Of a stretch of DNA of 64,000 nt, positions 33,480 through 44,474 are shown in pieces. The stretch is taken from contig JAAVVG010000003.1 of the NCBI GenBank assembly GCA_012976225.1, positions 930,001-994,000 of the forward strand, given 5' to 3'. Numbering within the stretch: position 1 is the first letter of the stretch; each line of letters opens with the position of its first letter. The translations under genes were made by a program, and so were the position numbers. The DNA is from Golubevia sp. BC0850. Lineage: Eukaryota; Basidiomycota; Exobasidiomycetes; Golubeviales; Golubeviaceae. The notes under the pieces are model-generated. The model was not told the origin of the DNA, did no database searches, and worked only from the letters and a program-made list of their open reading frames with translations.

Positions 33480-34299
33480 GATCCGTCTACCGAATTAAAC
33501 GAGCTTCCCATCGTTTAAACGCGATGGTTGATAGTCAGGAGAACGGTCTTCGGTCACATCACCCCTGGAAGTCCTCTCCTTTCTGCGTCTCTCCATATTC
33601 ATACCTTTCATGGCATCGTTTTGCCCCCCTTCTTTTCTTCCGACTCCTATTTACTTCTCATACCTCTTCACCCCACATTCTCTAATCTTGGGTTCCCGCC
33701 AGACCTCATCTCATTTGTACTTCCATCAGCTTCTTGAATAAAGAACTACCTTTTCGCGCTCTCAATCTCTTTCTCCCTCCTTTTAGTTTACCCTTCTGTT
33801 TTTCTCTGTCCCACGCTCATTGAATTTCAGATTGAGATTGCTTGTGGAAAGGATTCGATTCGATGTCGACCTTATCCTGGCTCAAACCAAGTTCAGCTGC
33901 AGCTAATTATAACGACTCTCGAACCTCAAAGTTCACAGACAATTCAAGTTGAGGTACAAAAAAAGGAAGAGATCCGAGGTCAAAGTCCATTTGAGTATAG
34001 TTTGGTCATAAGAGTCGGTATTCAATTCTAACTCTGACAAAAGCCAAGCTGACGCCTCAAAGTTCAAGCACGTCCGAATCCATTCTTGCATTGAAGAAAG
34101 AAGTAATAGTATACTAGTACAATCAGCTGGGGAAGTTTTAGTTTCATAGTACAGAGGGAGGATGAAAATAACAGACAAAAAAAGACAGCGAGACGGGAGA
34201 AGAGAGGGAAAGAAAAACTTGGAAAAAGAGAAAGAGGGGGAAAAGGCAAATAAAGAAGAGAAAAGCAGAAGCGAAACATAGAGAAAAAAAAGAATCGAA
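33480..34299. other. Convergent intergenic gap, no gene seen
   Basis: About 820 bases between the 3' ends of the small secreted protein and the SANT corepressor. A-rich and T-rich segments typical of 3' regions are present; nothing else can be supported. Confidence 0.4.
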
Positions 34300-37200
34300 T
34301 CAACGAGAAGGAGGTCTTTGCAATTGAGGAGGTAAAGGAGCTGGATGAGGATGTAAACCAGTCAAAGGAGAATGAGGTTGAGATCTGATACCACCCGAAC
34401 TAACCGGTCTTGAAGGCATTGGCAATTGAGGAGGTTGAGATAGATTTGGTGGAGGTGGTCTATGCATTGAATTAGAAGGAACTGTTGGATTTGGGAAATA
34501 GTCTCTTCCTCCTGAAAGACCGTGAGGGTTTGAGTTTGGCGAAGAAGAATGATGAAATGGTGAAGAAGAGAATCTTTCAGAAGAAGGAGAAGGCCGATCG
34601 AAGCTCATAGAACTAGGATTTGGTCTTTGAATTGAAGGTGGCATAGGACTATAAGGTGATGACTGAAGAGGTCTTTGATGCTGAAGATGTGGATGTGGAT
34701 GAGGATGAGCGAGATATCCAGGAGAGAATCTAGAGTTCGGATTTTCCATTGAAAGAGGCACAGAACCTTGGCGATTCGTTGAAGAAGAGATTGAGACGTT
34801 TGAATTTGGAATCCAGTTACTAGAAGAACTCCTTCCATCGTAAGGACTTGGTGAACGCGATTGAGGTGGAGGAGATCTTTGACGACCCATAACTGTTTCT
34901 GGTGATCGAGAATGATGCCTTGGTGGACCGACATTTCCCATAGGAGACGGAGCACTATAGATTCTTTGAGAATGAACATCCTGAGGATATCCAGGCGGAG
35001 CTCGATAGCTAGAAGGGTAAACCATCGATCTGTTGTCTCTGTTGATTCCAGGTTGGAAAGAAGATGGTGGAGGCATCGAGGTCAACATCGAGCCTGAACT
35101 TGAAGGTCGACCGTCCGACCAAGAGTGGTGATGCGTCATGGAAGGAGCTGGCGGCGGTCCCTGTGGAACGTGATAACCGGGGTGCTGTTGAAGTGGAGGA
35201 TGCTGGTTGAGCATAGAAGAAGGTTGATAGTGTTGTTCTTTGAAGTTCGAGTAAGGGACCCCACCACCTCTCGAAGACTTCCTGTCGTCTTCTTCATCCG
35301 TGTCATCTCCTCCAGCGCCTCCATTCCTTTCAGCCCTCTCAGGTCCGAACCAATCTTGAAGTGAAGACCTTCTAGAATCCGTTGGCCTCTCCTCGTTCAG
35401 TAGACTGTGGATATGAAGACCTCGACTTGGAAGAGAAGACTCTATCGGAACAGGTCCACCAGGATTGTGTCCAGCTTTTCTAGCTAAGATTGGAACTGAA
35501 GGAGCAGATCGGCTTGAATGAAAGATACCAGGCCTTGGTCCTTCCTTTCCGTTCATTTGAGAAGGATTCGAGGCACTTCCAGTAGCTCCTTCTTCCATTG
35601 CGAAACGTCTAATGACATAGGTAGCAGCGACCGAAGTTTTGGTGTCGAGACTCTCTTTGATGTTCTCTTCAGCTAGAGTGGCAGCTTCAACGAAATCCGC
35701 ATCGTCATGATTCCTAGTGAAGAAATTCCTAGCTTGAGCAGCAGATTTAGTAGTCAAAGAAGAAGCGATTGAATTCCAATCCTTTCCGTTGATGATCAAA
35801 GCTTTTAAGAACTCAGTCTTTTCAGCGACAGACCAATAAGAAGAGGTTTGTGGTTTTGCTCTCTTTGAAGCCTGACTGTTGACATTCTCTTCGCCTTCCA
35901 CTGACTGCATAGGATTCGAATTGACGGCGGAAGCATTGACCGCAGTTGAAGATTTCCCTTTCCTCTTCTTCTTGGTTTCCGTGCCAGGGAAGACTGAAAG
36001 TGAAGGTCCGAAAGCCTCAGCTGAAGCCATTTCAGCGTCTTGGGTGTGAGAAGGAGATCTTCTAGAAGGTGATTCGACTGAGGGACTGTCGGTTCCATCT
36101 CTGTTGACCATGGCCTTCGGTCGCTTCTCTCCCTTTGAACGTTTGCCTCCACGACCGTGAGGTTTCGTACCTCGTTTGTCTTCACCTTCGTGTCCAGGCT
36201 CATCATCGGCTCTCCTCTTTCTAGATCCAGCTGTGAGATTCGGACTTTCTTCTTCTTCATCCAATCTACTGAGCGAATTATCCAGATTGGTGTTCAAGGA
36301 AGGTCTGCCTCTGGGTTTCCTAATTCCAGTTCCACTTGAAGAGTCTTGATTGTTCAAATTCTTCCCATCTGCATTTTCAACCTCCTCTTCATCTTCTTCA
36401 TCATCTTTACTAGATTTTAAATCTGCCATGAGAGCACTTCCTTTGTTCTTCTTAGGCTTGAATCTACTTTTTCTCTTTCCGGTTTTGTTTCTACTGTTGG
36501 CCATGGCCTTGAAATCGCAACCTTCTTTCTTCTTGTTTTCATAATAGTAAGCAACGCATTGATTGCTACTCTTATCAGGTAGACCAGCAGAAATCTTACC
36601 AAACTGTTTAGGAAACAAGACGTAACGTTTCTCAAAGATGACCTTTTCTTCCTGAGTCCAGTATGATCTCTCGAATCTGCAGTTGAAGAAAGCGACCGGA
36701 TCTGCCACGAAGCCGTTACCATCATCTAAATCGTTGGAGAGCAGGACTTGATCTGAATTGGGGTTGATGAGCATTTCAGGTACGATCGCTGTTGTCCTAG
36801 CAGCTCTCATGTTTGGATCTTGCATGTCAGCTGTTTCCAAAGAAGCTAAGATCTCTAAGAATTCAGCTTCTGACCTGACTGCGTCTCCGAAACCTCCGAA
36901 GCCAGACTGCATGTTCCTACGATTAGATCGAGTTAAAGAAGGATGTTGAAGTCCAAGAGTTGAAGTGTCCTCTAGAGTAGGGTTTAGATTCCCTGAAGAA
37001 CTAGCACCACCGAGCATGGTACTTCCGTTACCGGACATCGTTCCACCTGGGGTTGAAGCATTGGTTGAGGTCGGAAGATTCCCAGGTCTACGTTGCTGAT
37101 CTCTTCTCTCGATCATTCTATCCAACCTTGCACAATGAACCTCCCATTCCTCGTTCAAAGACTTGTATTCATCTCTCAAGTTCGAAACCTTTTCAGTCAA

Positions 37201-40200
37201 TCGTTTCTCCCTTTCCGAGACATGAGCTTCAATCTTCTTTCTGGTCTTCTCGACTTCAGGATCATCCTCTTCTTTCCAAAGATTCTCATCTACCGGAAGT
37301 GGCGGACCGTGAATAGCAGAAACCAGTACGTTGAGGGTAGTTGTTTTGCAAAGATTCCGATTTTCAGCCTTGATCTTCTTGTCCCAGAGAGCTCCATTTG
37401 GTTTAAATTGATCCAAGGCTTTCTTGATCGAAGACCTGACTAAGTCCTCCCTTTCGACTTGACTTTTGTTGGAAGGAGAAGAGTTCTCGTCTTCTTCATC
37501 TTGAGTTAAGTTAGGATCCTTGAGATCAGAAGATTGCCCGTCATTTTCAGGCAGAATAACCGGAACATTTGTGACTTGAGGTGGAGCATTAAGAGCTACC
37601 AAAGAAGGAGAAGGAAGAGGAACCTCTGAGATTTGGGACGCATAAGAAGTAGACTTTGGTAGTGAAGCAGGAGGGGGCTTTTCAGAAGCAGTGACCCCAA
37701 CTCCTTGAATTAGAGATGGTTTGCTTTGATTTCCATTGTCAACTTCATCTACTTCCATCTTATTCTTTTCAACTTCTTTAGCTTTCATCAAGAGATCACG
37801 TTCTCTTTCTCTCTGTCGTTCTCTTTCTTGCTCCTTTAATCTCTCCTCTTCTTCCAACCTCTTCATTTCCCTTTCTCTCTTGGCTTCTTCAATTTCGAGC
37901 TTGATGAGAGCTTCTTCTCTCTCCGTAGCTTCTACATGAGCTCTAGCCATAGCCTCTAGTTTCCTAGCTTCTTCCGCTTCAGCTTCTATTCGAATCTTCT
38001 CTTGATCTTGAGCTTGTGATTGAAGTCTTCTGAGGTTCTCTTCTTCGTCTACCTGCTCGAGTCGTTCTCGTTCTCGCTCTCGCTCTCGTTCCCGTTCCCG
38101 TTCCAGCTCCAGCTGTTGAACTCGTTCTCGTTCGCGTTCGCGTTCTCGTTCCTTCTCTTCATCCTGAGCATGCCGAGAAACAGTCGAAACGTCTTCCACC
38201 TGAGCTAAAGTACTTGAGAGCGGAAGTTGAACTGAAGTAGTGGTCGAGCTTTGAGAAGTAGAGGTCGGAACAAAAGCTTCTTTCATCTCTACATCTTGAT
38301 TTGAAGGAAGTTGAGAATTTGAAGTTATCCTCGAGGAACCCATCGTCTCTTGATTTTGATTTCTAGAATCTTGATCTGAATGTCTCCGATTTTCAAACCC
38401 ATGAGAAGTACTAGGTGAACTTGAATTAGAATTAAAGACCTCTTCTCTCCTTTCTCTTTCTCTATCTCTCCCGCTTCCGAAAGAATCCGCTCTCTCTCGA
38501 TCTAGGTTTCTACCATGATCGGAACCAAAGGAAGAGACCAAAGGAGTATTTGGAGCAGTTGAACCTTGACCTTGAGGTCTTGATCGACTCAGGCTGAGAT
38601 TGGAACTCCTATCTCTTTCAAGAGTTGCTGAATCTGATGCTGCCGGAGAAGATGTTCGGGCAGGTTGGGAAGATGGTGCGTCTCGTCTATGAACAGATGA
38701 AGAAAGGCAAGTGGAAGAAAGGTGTCAATTCTATTAGACTGAAGTAGCAGCGAGAAAAAGTCAGAAAAGAGACGTGAGTGTCGCCTGTCCTGATCGCAAA
38801 TACTCACTCTTCAGATCGCCGCCTCGAAGACCCCTCTCCTCTTCTATCACCAGTCCTATCCCTATCTCTTTCTCTCTCCCTCTCCCTATCTCTGTCTCTA
38901 TCCCTCTCTCTTTCCCGTTCCCTTTCTCTTTCTCTGTCTCTATCTCTCTCCCTTTCCCTCTCTCTATCCCTATCTCTACCTCCCCATTCCCCTTCAACCG
39001 CCGCCCCACTACTCCAAGAATTGGTCCTCCCATTCCAACCACTACCACTCCTAACTCCTCCAATCTGATTAGCCCCAGTTCCCCAACTTCTTTGAACAGG
39101 AGATCTACCAATAGCATTAGAATTAGAAGTTGGAAACCTAGAAGTGTTTAAAGAAGGTAATCTATCTCTCGAAGAAGTAGGTAAATCTCTATCCCTCTCT
39201 CTTTCTCTAGAAGGAGTTGGATTTGAAGAAGCACTTGAAGGCCTATAAACATCTGAAACGTCATAAGATCTTGAACCCCAATTGTTTCTATTACTGTCTC
39301 TCTCTCTTCCACCTGAAGAATTGCTGGCGTTCATGGGAATTGAAGAATGTCTAGTCAATCCAACACCATTTCCAATTCTTCCAGAACTAGAAGAATTACT
39401 TCTACGATGATTGGATTCTCTTTCGAATTTCGGAGTTGAATTTGAAGATGATGAACCTGTTTCATCTATTCCTTCGTTAATTGGTGGATCTTCTTTCACT
39501 ACTTCTCCATTTTCATCAACTTGTAATGCTCCTTCTTCTTCTTCTGAAGATTCTCCATCTGCATCTGTTTGTTCTAATTTTCGAGGAGAAGAGGTAGAAG
39601 TGGAATGAGATGGTGGGAAAGTTGAGGGATCTAAGATTTGACCTTCTTCTTTCTCTCGAGTTGATGAGGAGAATAAGCGATGTGTAAAAGAGGATCGAGC
39701 TTCTCCTTCTTCTCTTTCTAAAAGTGATTTTGATGAAGGTTGGGACTGGAGAAAGACGAGTCGTAGATAGAGAGGAAAGGGTCAGATTGACGTTCGGTTG
39801 AAGACTCAGGATCAAGACTAGATTCGGGACCAGTCCAGTGATACTCGTACCCATACGAGTATCAGTATCACCTTTCCAGAGGTCTGGACCAAGTAATTAG
39901 CCAGTAACGCGGAGCACTCAGATCGCCACTCGCTTTTCTGCCTTTAGAGGTCGAGACAAGAAAGGTGGGGAGAGAGAAACAAAGGAGAAGGGAAAGGGAG
40001 CTATCCTTCTCTGCCTGCCTTCTTCTTGGGTTTCCCCTTTATATTCCTGTTCTGTTCCTTTTCATGAGCGTCTAATTCCTTCTTCAAATACTCCTTTCCT
40101 GTAACCTTCCCCGGCCTCCGGCCAAATCTCTCTCCTGTCCCCATTTCAAAAGTCGACACTGATCCTCTTCGACCAAATCCTACCTTCTCTCGTCGAATCT

Positions 40201-41088
40201 TGCATTTCACGTTCCCAGTAGTTTGGATACACCAGAGTTTTCTGAAGTAGTCAAGAGTATTACTAGAGTAAAATGGAGAACTCAACCCGTACTCGCTGCA
40301 CTTGAGTAACACTCATACTCGACACATCAGTACGAGTATGGGATTTCCAAGATTCCTGAGTACAAGTATGCTCAAATCCAAACATTTAAGGACCTGGATA
40401 CCTGAGAAGTAATGCTTGCCATCCTCGAACCAGACCACCTCGAAGAGCATACAGACGTGGAACTCCAACTCACCTTTGCAGCCTTTGTTTCCGCCGCGGC
40501 TCCCTTACTTTCCACCCTCACGTCATCTGACTTGTTCTCTAGACTGATTCCGTTCTCCTCCCGGTTTGAACTTGAAGGATGATGATTGGATGACCCCTTC
40601 TCTGACTTTTCCGAAGAAGTCGGAGGAAGCTTGTGATTCTGATTCTCTGCTACTGTCTGGGTCAGGATAGACTCATTGTTTGTAGCAGAAGATTGATCAT
40701 TGAAAGATGAATTTGTTGTCGAAGGATCTTGAAGGGATTGATTTGTTGAGTTATTGGATGAAGTTGAGGGAGGTGAAGATACTTGTTGGAGCTCTCCCTT
40801 CTCTGTCGGTACCTTGACTTCTGCTGGATCTGTTTGACCTTTTGATCCTGTGATTGTGGTTGTTGTGGATTGATTGATGGTAGAAGTTGAAATTGAATCT
40901 TCAGACGGAGGAACTGCAACTGGCACTGATGCAACTTGAATCTCTCCCTTCTCTTCTTCTGTTCCTTTCAGCGTAGATGCAGATGCAGCTTGACTGATTG
41001 AAGCTTCTTGATTCTCATCCTGTCCCTGTCCCTGCAGCTGTTGCTGTTGCTGCTCTTCTTGAGGAATCGGATTGGATGAAGTTTCCAT
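34300..41088 (-). CDS. SNT1: Snt1/NCoR-type corepressor with two SANT domains
   Basis: Predicted 1979-aa protein from exons 41088-40474, 39745-38808 and 38686-34300, all in phase. The first ~560 residues are Ser/Gln/Asn-rich and disordered, with a run of Arg/Glu/Asp repeats. A highly charged coiled coil covers about 690-830, followed near 930-1040 by a conserved helical region (IKKALDQFKPNGALWDKK; LRDEYKSLNEEWEVHCARL). SANT1 lies at about 1190-1245 (YWTQEEKVIFEKRYVLFPKQ), SANT2 at about 1465-1515 (SYWSVAEKTEFLKALIINGK). The Pro/Ser-rich C-terminus ends near QRPPSR. Two SANT domains in this order are characteristic of NCoR/SMRT and fungal Snt1, the scaffold of the Set3 histone-deacetylase complex in the nucleus. 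Joining the 41088-40474 exon to the rest is my inference: both are Ser/Gln-rich, phases match, and no ATG otherwise precedes the second exon. If wrong, 40474-41088 belongs to a separate gene. Confidence 0.82.
38858..38978 (-). repeat. Coding repeat for (Arg-Asp/Glu)n in the corepressor
   Basis: An imperfect hexanucleotide-like CT-rich repeat encoding alternating RD and RE dipeptides for about 40 residues. A shorter similar tract (RERERE) lies at about 38080-38155 at the start of the coiled coil. Both are likely prone to length variation. Confidence 0.8.
39841..39862. repeat. Palindrome in the first corepressor intron, copy 1
   Basis: A perfect inverted repeat: ATACTCGTA at 39841-39849 and TACGAGTAT at 39854-39862 around a 4-base loop. 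Copy 2 with the same arms lies about 450 bases away inside the same intron. Confidence 0.75.
40001..40246 (-). other. Coding-like segment inside the corepressor intron
   Basis: A minus-strand open frame within the proposed 728-nt intron, ending at TAG 40003-40001. It reads basic protein-like text (TTGNVKCKIRREKVGFGRRG; YLKKELDAHEKEQNRN; PKKKAGREG) after a possible CTTCAG acceptor. It could be the 3' exon of an independent gene whose 5' exon is 41088-40474, or coding matter carried by an inserted element. I recognise no family. Confidence 0.3.
40315..40339. repeat. Palindrome in the first corepressor intron, copy 2
   Basis: ATACTCG at 40315-40321 and TACGAGTAT at 40331-40339 around a 9-base loop. 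The arms are the same words as in copy 1, and related pieces (GTACTCG at about 40289, GAGTACAAGTATG at about 40359) flank it. The pair could mark the ends of a small inserted element. Confidence 0.65.
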
Positions 41089-41364
41089 CACCAATGCCAA
41101 TGAATGCCACCTCACCTCACCTCAACGACTGAACTGAGATCTGTCTGGGTATATTGAACAGGATGTGCTCCGCTTGAGATGACCAGATAGGTCTATAGAA
41201 TCGAATGAGAATGGAATCTTGAACCTTGAAGTTGGATATTAAAGGAGGGAGGCGGGAGGAGTAAAGGAAGGAGAAGAGAAGCAGCATCCAAAAGCTTCCT
41301 CATCTTCATCCTTCCCCCGCAAATAACTTGATCTCCTTTTGATTCCCTTAAACGAAAGCCTTGG
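41089..41364. promoter_or_regulatory. Divergent promoter, corepressor / CWC2
   Basis: A 276-bp gap between two divergent genes, holding both promoters. No clear TATA box is visible, as expected for housekeeping genes. Confidence 0.5.
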
Positions 41365-43159
41365 ATGTCGACTCATCAAATCAAAACTGTGGCCTCAAGT
41401 TCCAGTTCTTCAGCTGCTCCTGCCGGCTCTTCCTCTTCTAGCTCTCGACCTGCTCGACCTCAAATCAGTCATTCAAAGTTAAAGCAACTTCGAGACGCTG
41501 CAGAAACATCCAATCAACCAGGAGGTGGTTCTTATAACATATGGTATAACAAATTCTCAGGTGGCGACACTCAAGCAGACAGGAATAAGAACTTCGTCAA
41601 AGCTGATACTAGATGTAACATCCAAAGGGATCAGGGTTGGACTAAAGCGGATGGCAAAGGAAAGGGGAAAGTAGTCCAAGGTATGGGAGATGGTCCAGGT
41701 AAAGAGGGGAATTATTGTTGTTTGTTCTTTGCTAGGGGACATTGTCCTAATGGGTGAGTACGAGTGAAGGCGAGAGAGAAGCTGCAACGGGGGTATGGAT
41801 CGGGTGGAATGAGCAAGCAAGTGCATGTATGCCTCTCTTTTGTTCTCAAGACCTTTGCGAATTGTTTCAAAGGTTCCATCGATTTCAAAGAGCAGGTTTC
41901 CGAAGATATCAGAAGCTAAGGGAAGCCATCTTCTCCCACCCCATCAATCCTAATCACCAACTCCCTCCTTCCTTCTCCTCAGATCTTCCTGCACTTTCCT
42001 CCACCGTCTTCCTCCTCCCAATCTTCTCCCTTCACTTTCTACCGACATCTTCGGTCGAACCAAACACTCAGATTACAGAGATGACATGGGTGGAGTAGGT
42101 TCCCTTCTCAAGATCAACAAAACCTTATACGTTGGTAGAATTCATGAAGAACCTAATGTTTCTAGTGAAGGTGGTGGATACAATGCTCCTGCAGGTGGTT
42201 TAGGTCCTCAATGGAGAGACGGAGGGAGGACTTTGAAAGGTGGAGGTGATGTTGGGAAAGCTAGAAGGGGAATGAAAGATACAAGGAGTAGTGGAAGGCG
42301 AGAAATGAGTGCGACTGAGAAAGTACTTTGGAGACATTTTGGTGAATGGGGGGAAATTGAAAGTAGTGCGTAGGTTTAGGAGCTTCGAAAGTTCACTTTA
42401 AAGCTTGATCCTCTCAAGTCTTGACGGATTCTCTCTGACGAAACTCCTTTTTCCAAATCATTTCCTTTCACTTCAGTCAAACATTTACCTTCAAAATCTT
42501 GCGCCTTCGTCACTTACGTCTCTGAATCTTCATCTCAATTCGCAAAAGAAGCAATGACTTGTCAATCTTTAGATCATGATGAAATCTTAAACGTCAGATG
42601 GTCAACAGACGATCCAAATCCAAACGCCCAAAAACGTCAAAGAGATGAAATGTTGAAAATAGGAACTGAAAGGATTGTAGAAGAAATGGGAAAGAATGGT
42701 GAAATGTTAAGAGCCGGTAGAATGTTGAATGAACTTGAAGGTGCTCATCAAGGTTTAGAAAAAATTGAACCTCAAAAAGAGGAGGAGGAGGAGGAGGAGG
42801 ATGGAGGAGGAACAAAGAGAACGAAATTCAACGGAAACGAAGAAGAAGTAGAAAATGAAGAGTTGAAAAGACTTATAGAAGAAAATAAACAGGGTTGGAA
42901 GGAAATTGAAAGAGAAGAAGATGAGAGATTGGAAGAAGTTAGAAGGAAAGAAATTGAGGAAGAACAGAGGAAATTGAACGAAGCTGTTAGTAAAGGTGGA
43001 GGAATGTTGAGTTTAGATGCTTTGGTTGGGCTCAAAGGTTTAAGAGGTATTAGGAATATCAATGGAAATCTTAATGGAGAGGAAAAGAAAGTTGAGAAAA
43101 AGGAGAGTACTGGATTGGCGGCTTTGGGAGGTTATGGAAGTGAAAGTGAGGAGGAGTGA
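41365..43159 (+). CDS. CWC2: Pre-mRNA splicing factor Cwc2 (torus, CCCH zinc finger and RRM)
   Basis: Predicted 484-aa protein from exons 41365-41753, 41983-42365 and 42477-43159. After a Ser/Ala-rich N-terminus comes the torus region (YNIWYNKFSGGD; TRCNIQRDQGWTKADG). The CCCH zinc finger is built across the first intron: CCLFFARGHCPNG joined to SSCTFLHRLP. The connector FGRTKHSDYRDDMGGVGS is almost invariant in the family. The RRM has LYVGRIH as RNP2 and SCAFVTYVSE as RNP1, ending in SLDHDEILNVRW. Cwc2 (human RBM22) is a Prp19-complex-associated protein that contacts U6 snRNA and helps form the spliceosome active site. Between RNP2 and the first RRM helix this protein has a Gly/Arg-rich insertion of about 55 residues. 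The second intron uses a GTGCGT donor. The Glu/Lys-rich C-terminus is longer than in yeast. Confidence 0.95.
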
Positions 43160-43392
43160 TTGTTAGCAGTACAGAATCAAGAACGATTGTGTGGTGTACT
43201 TGTAATCCAATACATTTAGAGTGCCCTTTCTATTGACTCGAATCTTTCAAGCTCCTTTTTCGAGATGCCAACTGATTCATCTCTTCAGTCTTTCCTCCTC
43301 CCCTCAACTGATTGGATTCAACACTTCGTATATCTTCAGGATCTATCTCTCATCATTGATCAGCCATTAATCAGCCATTATCCGCTCCAATC

Positions 43393-43794
43393 ATGGATCC
43401 AATGAGACAGCTCCCTTCTGAGCTCATCACCGAAGCTTTTTCCCTTCTCTCCAATCCTCAACTAGCAATCTCTTCAAGGGTATCTTCTGACTGGAGATCA
43501 AGACTTTAAAATGATTCTACTATTCATAGGATCTTAGATTTGACTGATTTACGCAAAGATTTACGCAAACCATTAGAACCTCGAGAGCTGATCAAATTAG
43601 TCCATCGTCTAGCTTCCCTTTCAACTCATCCGAGAAACGAAATCCATCTAGATCTATCATTCCTCTGGGAAATGCATCCAGAAGCAAGAAAGTGGCCGCC
43701 TTCATTTCAATTGCCTTATGACAGGTTCTTAGGATTTGGATTACCCGATTATCTTTCACTTCTCACAACCATCGCCTTGGCTACTGGAGGATGA
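43393..43794 (+). pseudogene. F-box-like gene remnant
   Basis: An ATG at 43393 opens a frame whose first residues resemble an F-box (MRQLPSELITEAFSLLSNPQ, then VSSDWRSRL). A TAA at 43507-43509 interrupts it, but the same frame continues for 95 codons (RILDLTDLRKDL; ELIKLVHRLASL) to a TGA at 43794. The downstream part has the look of the first leucine-rich segment after fungal F-boxes. A full protein would be several hundred residues; nothing similar is recognisable after 43794. It is therefore most likely a decayed and truncated F-box gene. The F-box match itself is short and by eye only. Confidence 0.5.
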
Positions 43795-44474
43795 CTGCAG
43801 AAACTTTTAGTGACAGCTGATCCATATACGCTAACAGGAATCCAATCTCTTGATTTCGGTGTGGCGATCACATGTCTAACTCGACCTTCCTGAAGAAGCA
43901 AACTTCAGTCAATAGTGGACAGAGGGTAGATTATGAACAATAGAAAGCATCGGCAGCGTGCAGGGATCCAGCTTACGTTCGGGCTGTATTGAATGCACCA
44001 CGAAGCTCCTAGAATGTGAGTGAGGGCCCACTTCTCGTAACGAAGGTCATCATCCGCAAGATGGTGACTGTGCTGGAAATCAAGGGGGTTGGAGTCTCAC
44101 AGATTAAAACAGGGCAAAAGGCTTTGCAGTTATTGAAGAGAGCTCTTGGTATATACTCTACCCTTTTTTGAGTGGGAGAGATGAGTGAGGAAAGATTGAA
44201 CAAGTCTCGTTGGAAGAAGCCTATTCGAGAAGTTTGTACTGGGAAGGCGGTGGCGGTAGCTTTGAAAACGAACGCATGGTGAGCTCCAACTTTCGAAGGA
44301 GGAAACACTTTCTTTGTTTTGCTTTCGAGCCAGATTAGGATCGATTTTCGAGTGACTAGATCGAGATAAGGAAAGGAAGCGAAAGAAGCATGCCGACCGG
44401 TAGGATTAAAAAAAGAGGCTTCGATTTCTTCTTCGCCACGCTACCACCTCTTCATTTACAAGTATCCTTCAAAG
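43795..44474. other. Gap between two gene remnants
   Basis: About 680 bases with no open frame I can support on either strand. It may include unrecognisable remains of the F-box-like gene and the upstream region of the GPI-protein remnant. Confidence 0.35.

Noticed and set aside
38778-39151. Plus-strand Leu/Ser-rich frames that look like membrane proteins
   Set aside because: They are antisense to the Arg-Asp/Glu coding repeat of the corepressor; the hydrophobic look is an artefact of CT repeats.
40380-40474. An open reading through the first corepressor intron (EVVWFEDGKHYF...)
   Set aside because: It is in a different phase from the upstream exon, needs an unsupported splice, and runs into a stop after the palindrome.
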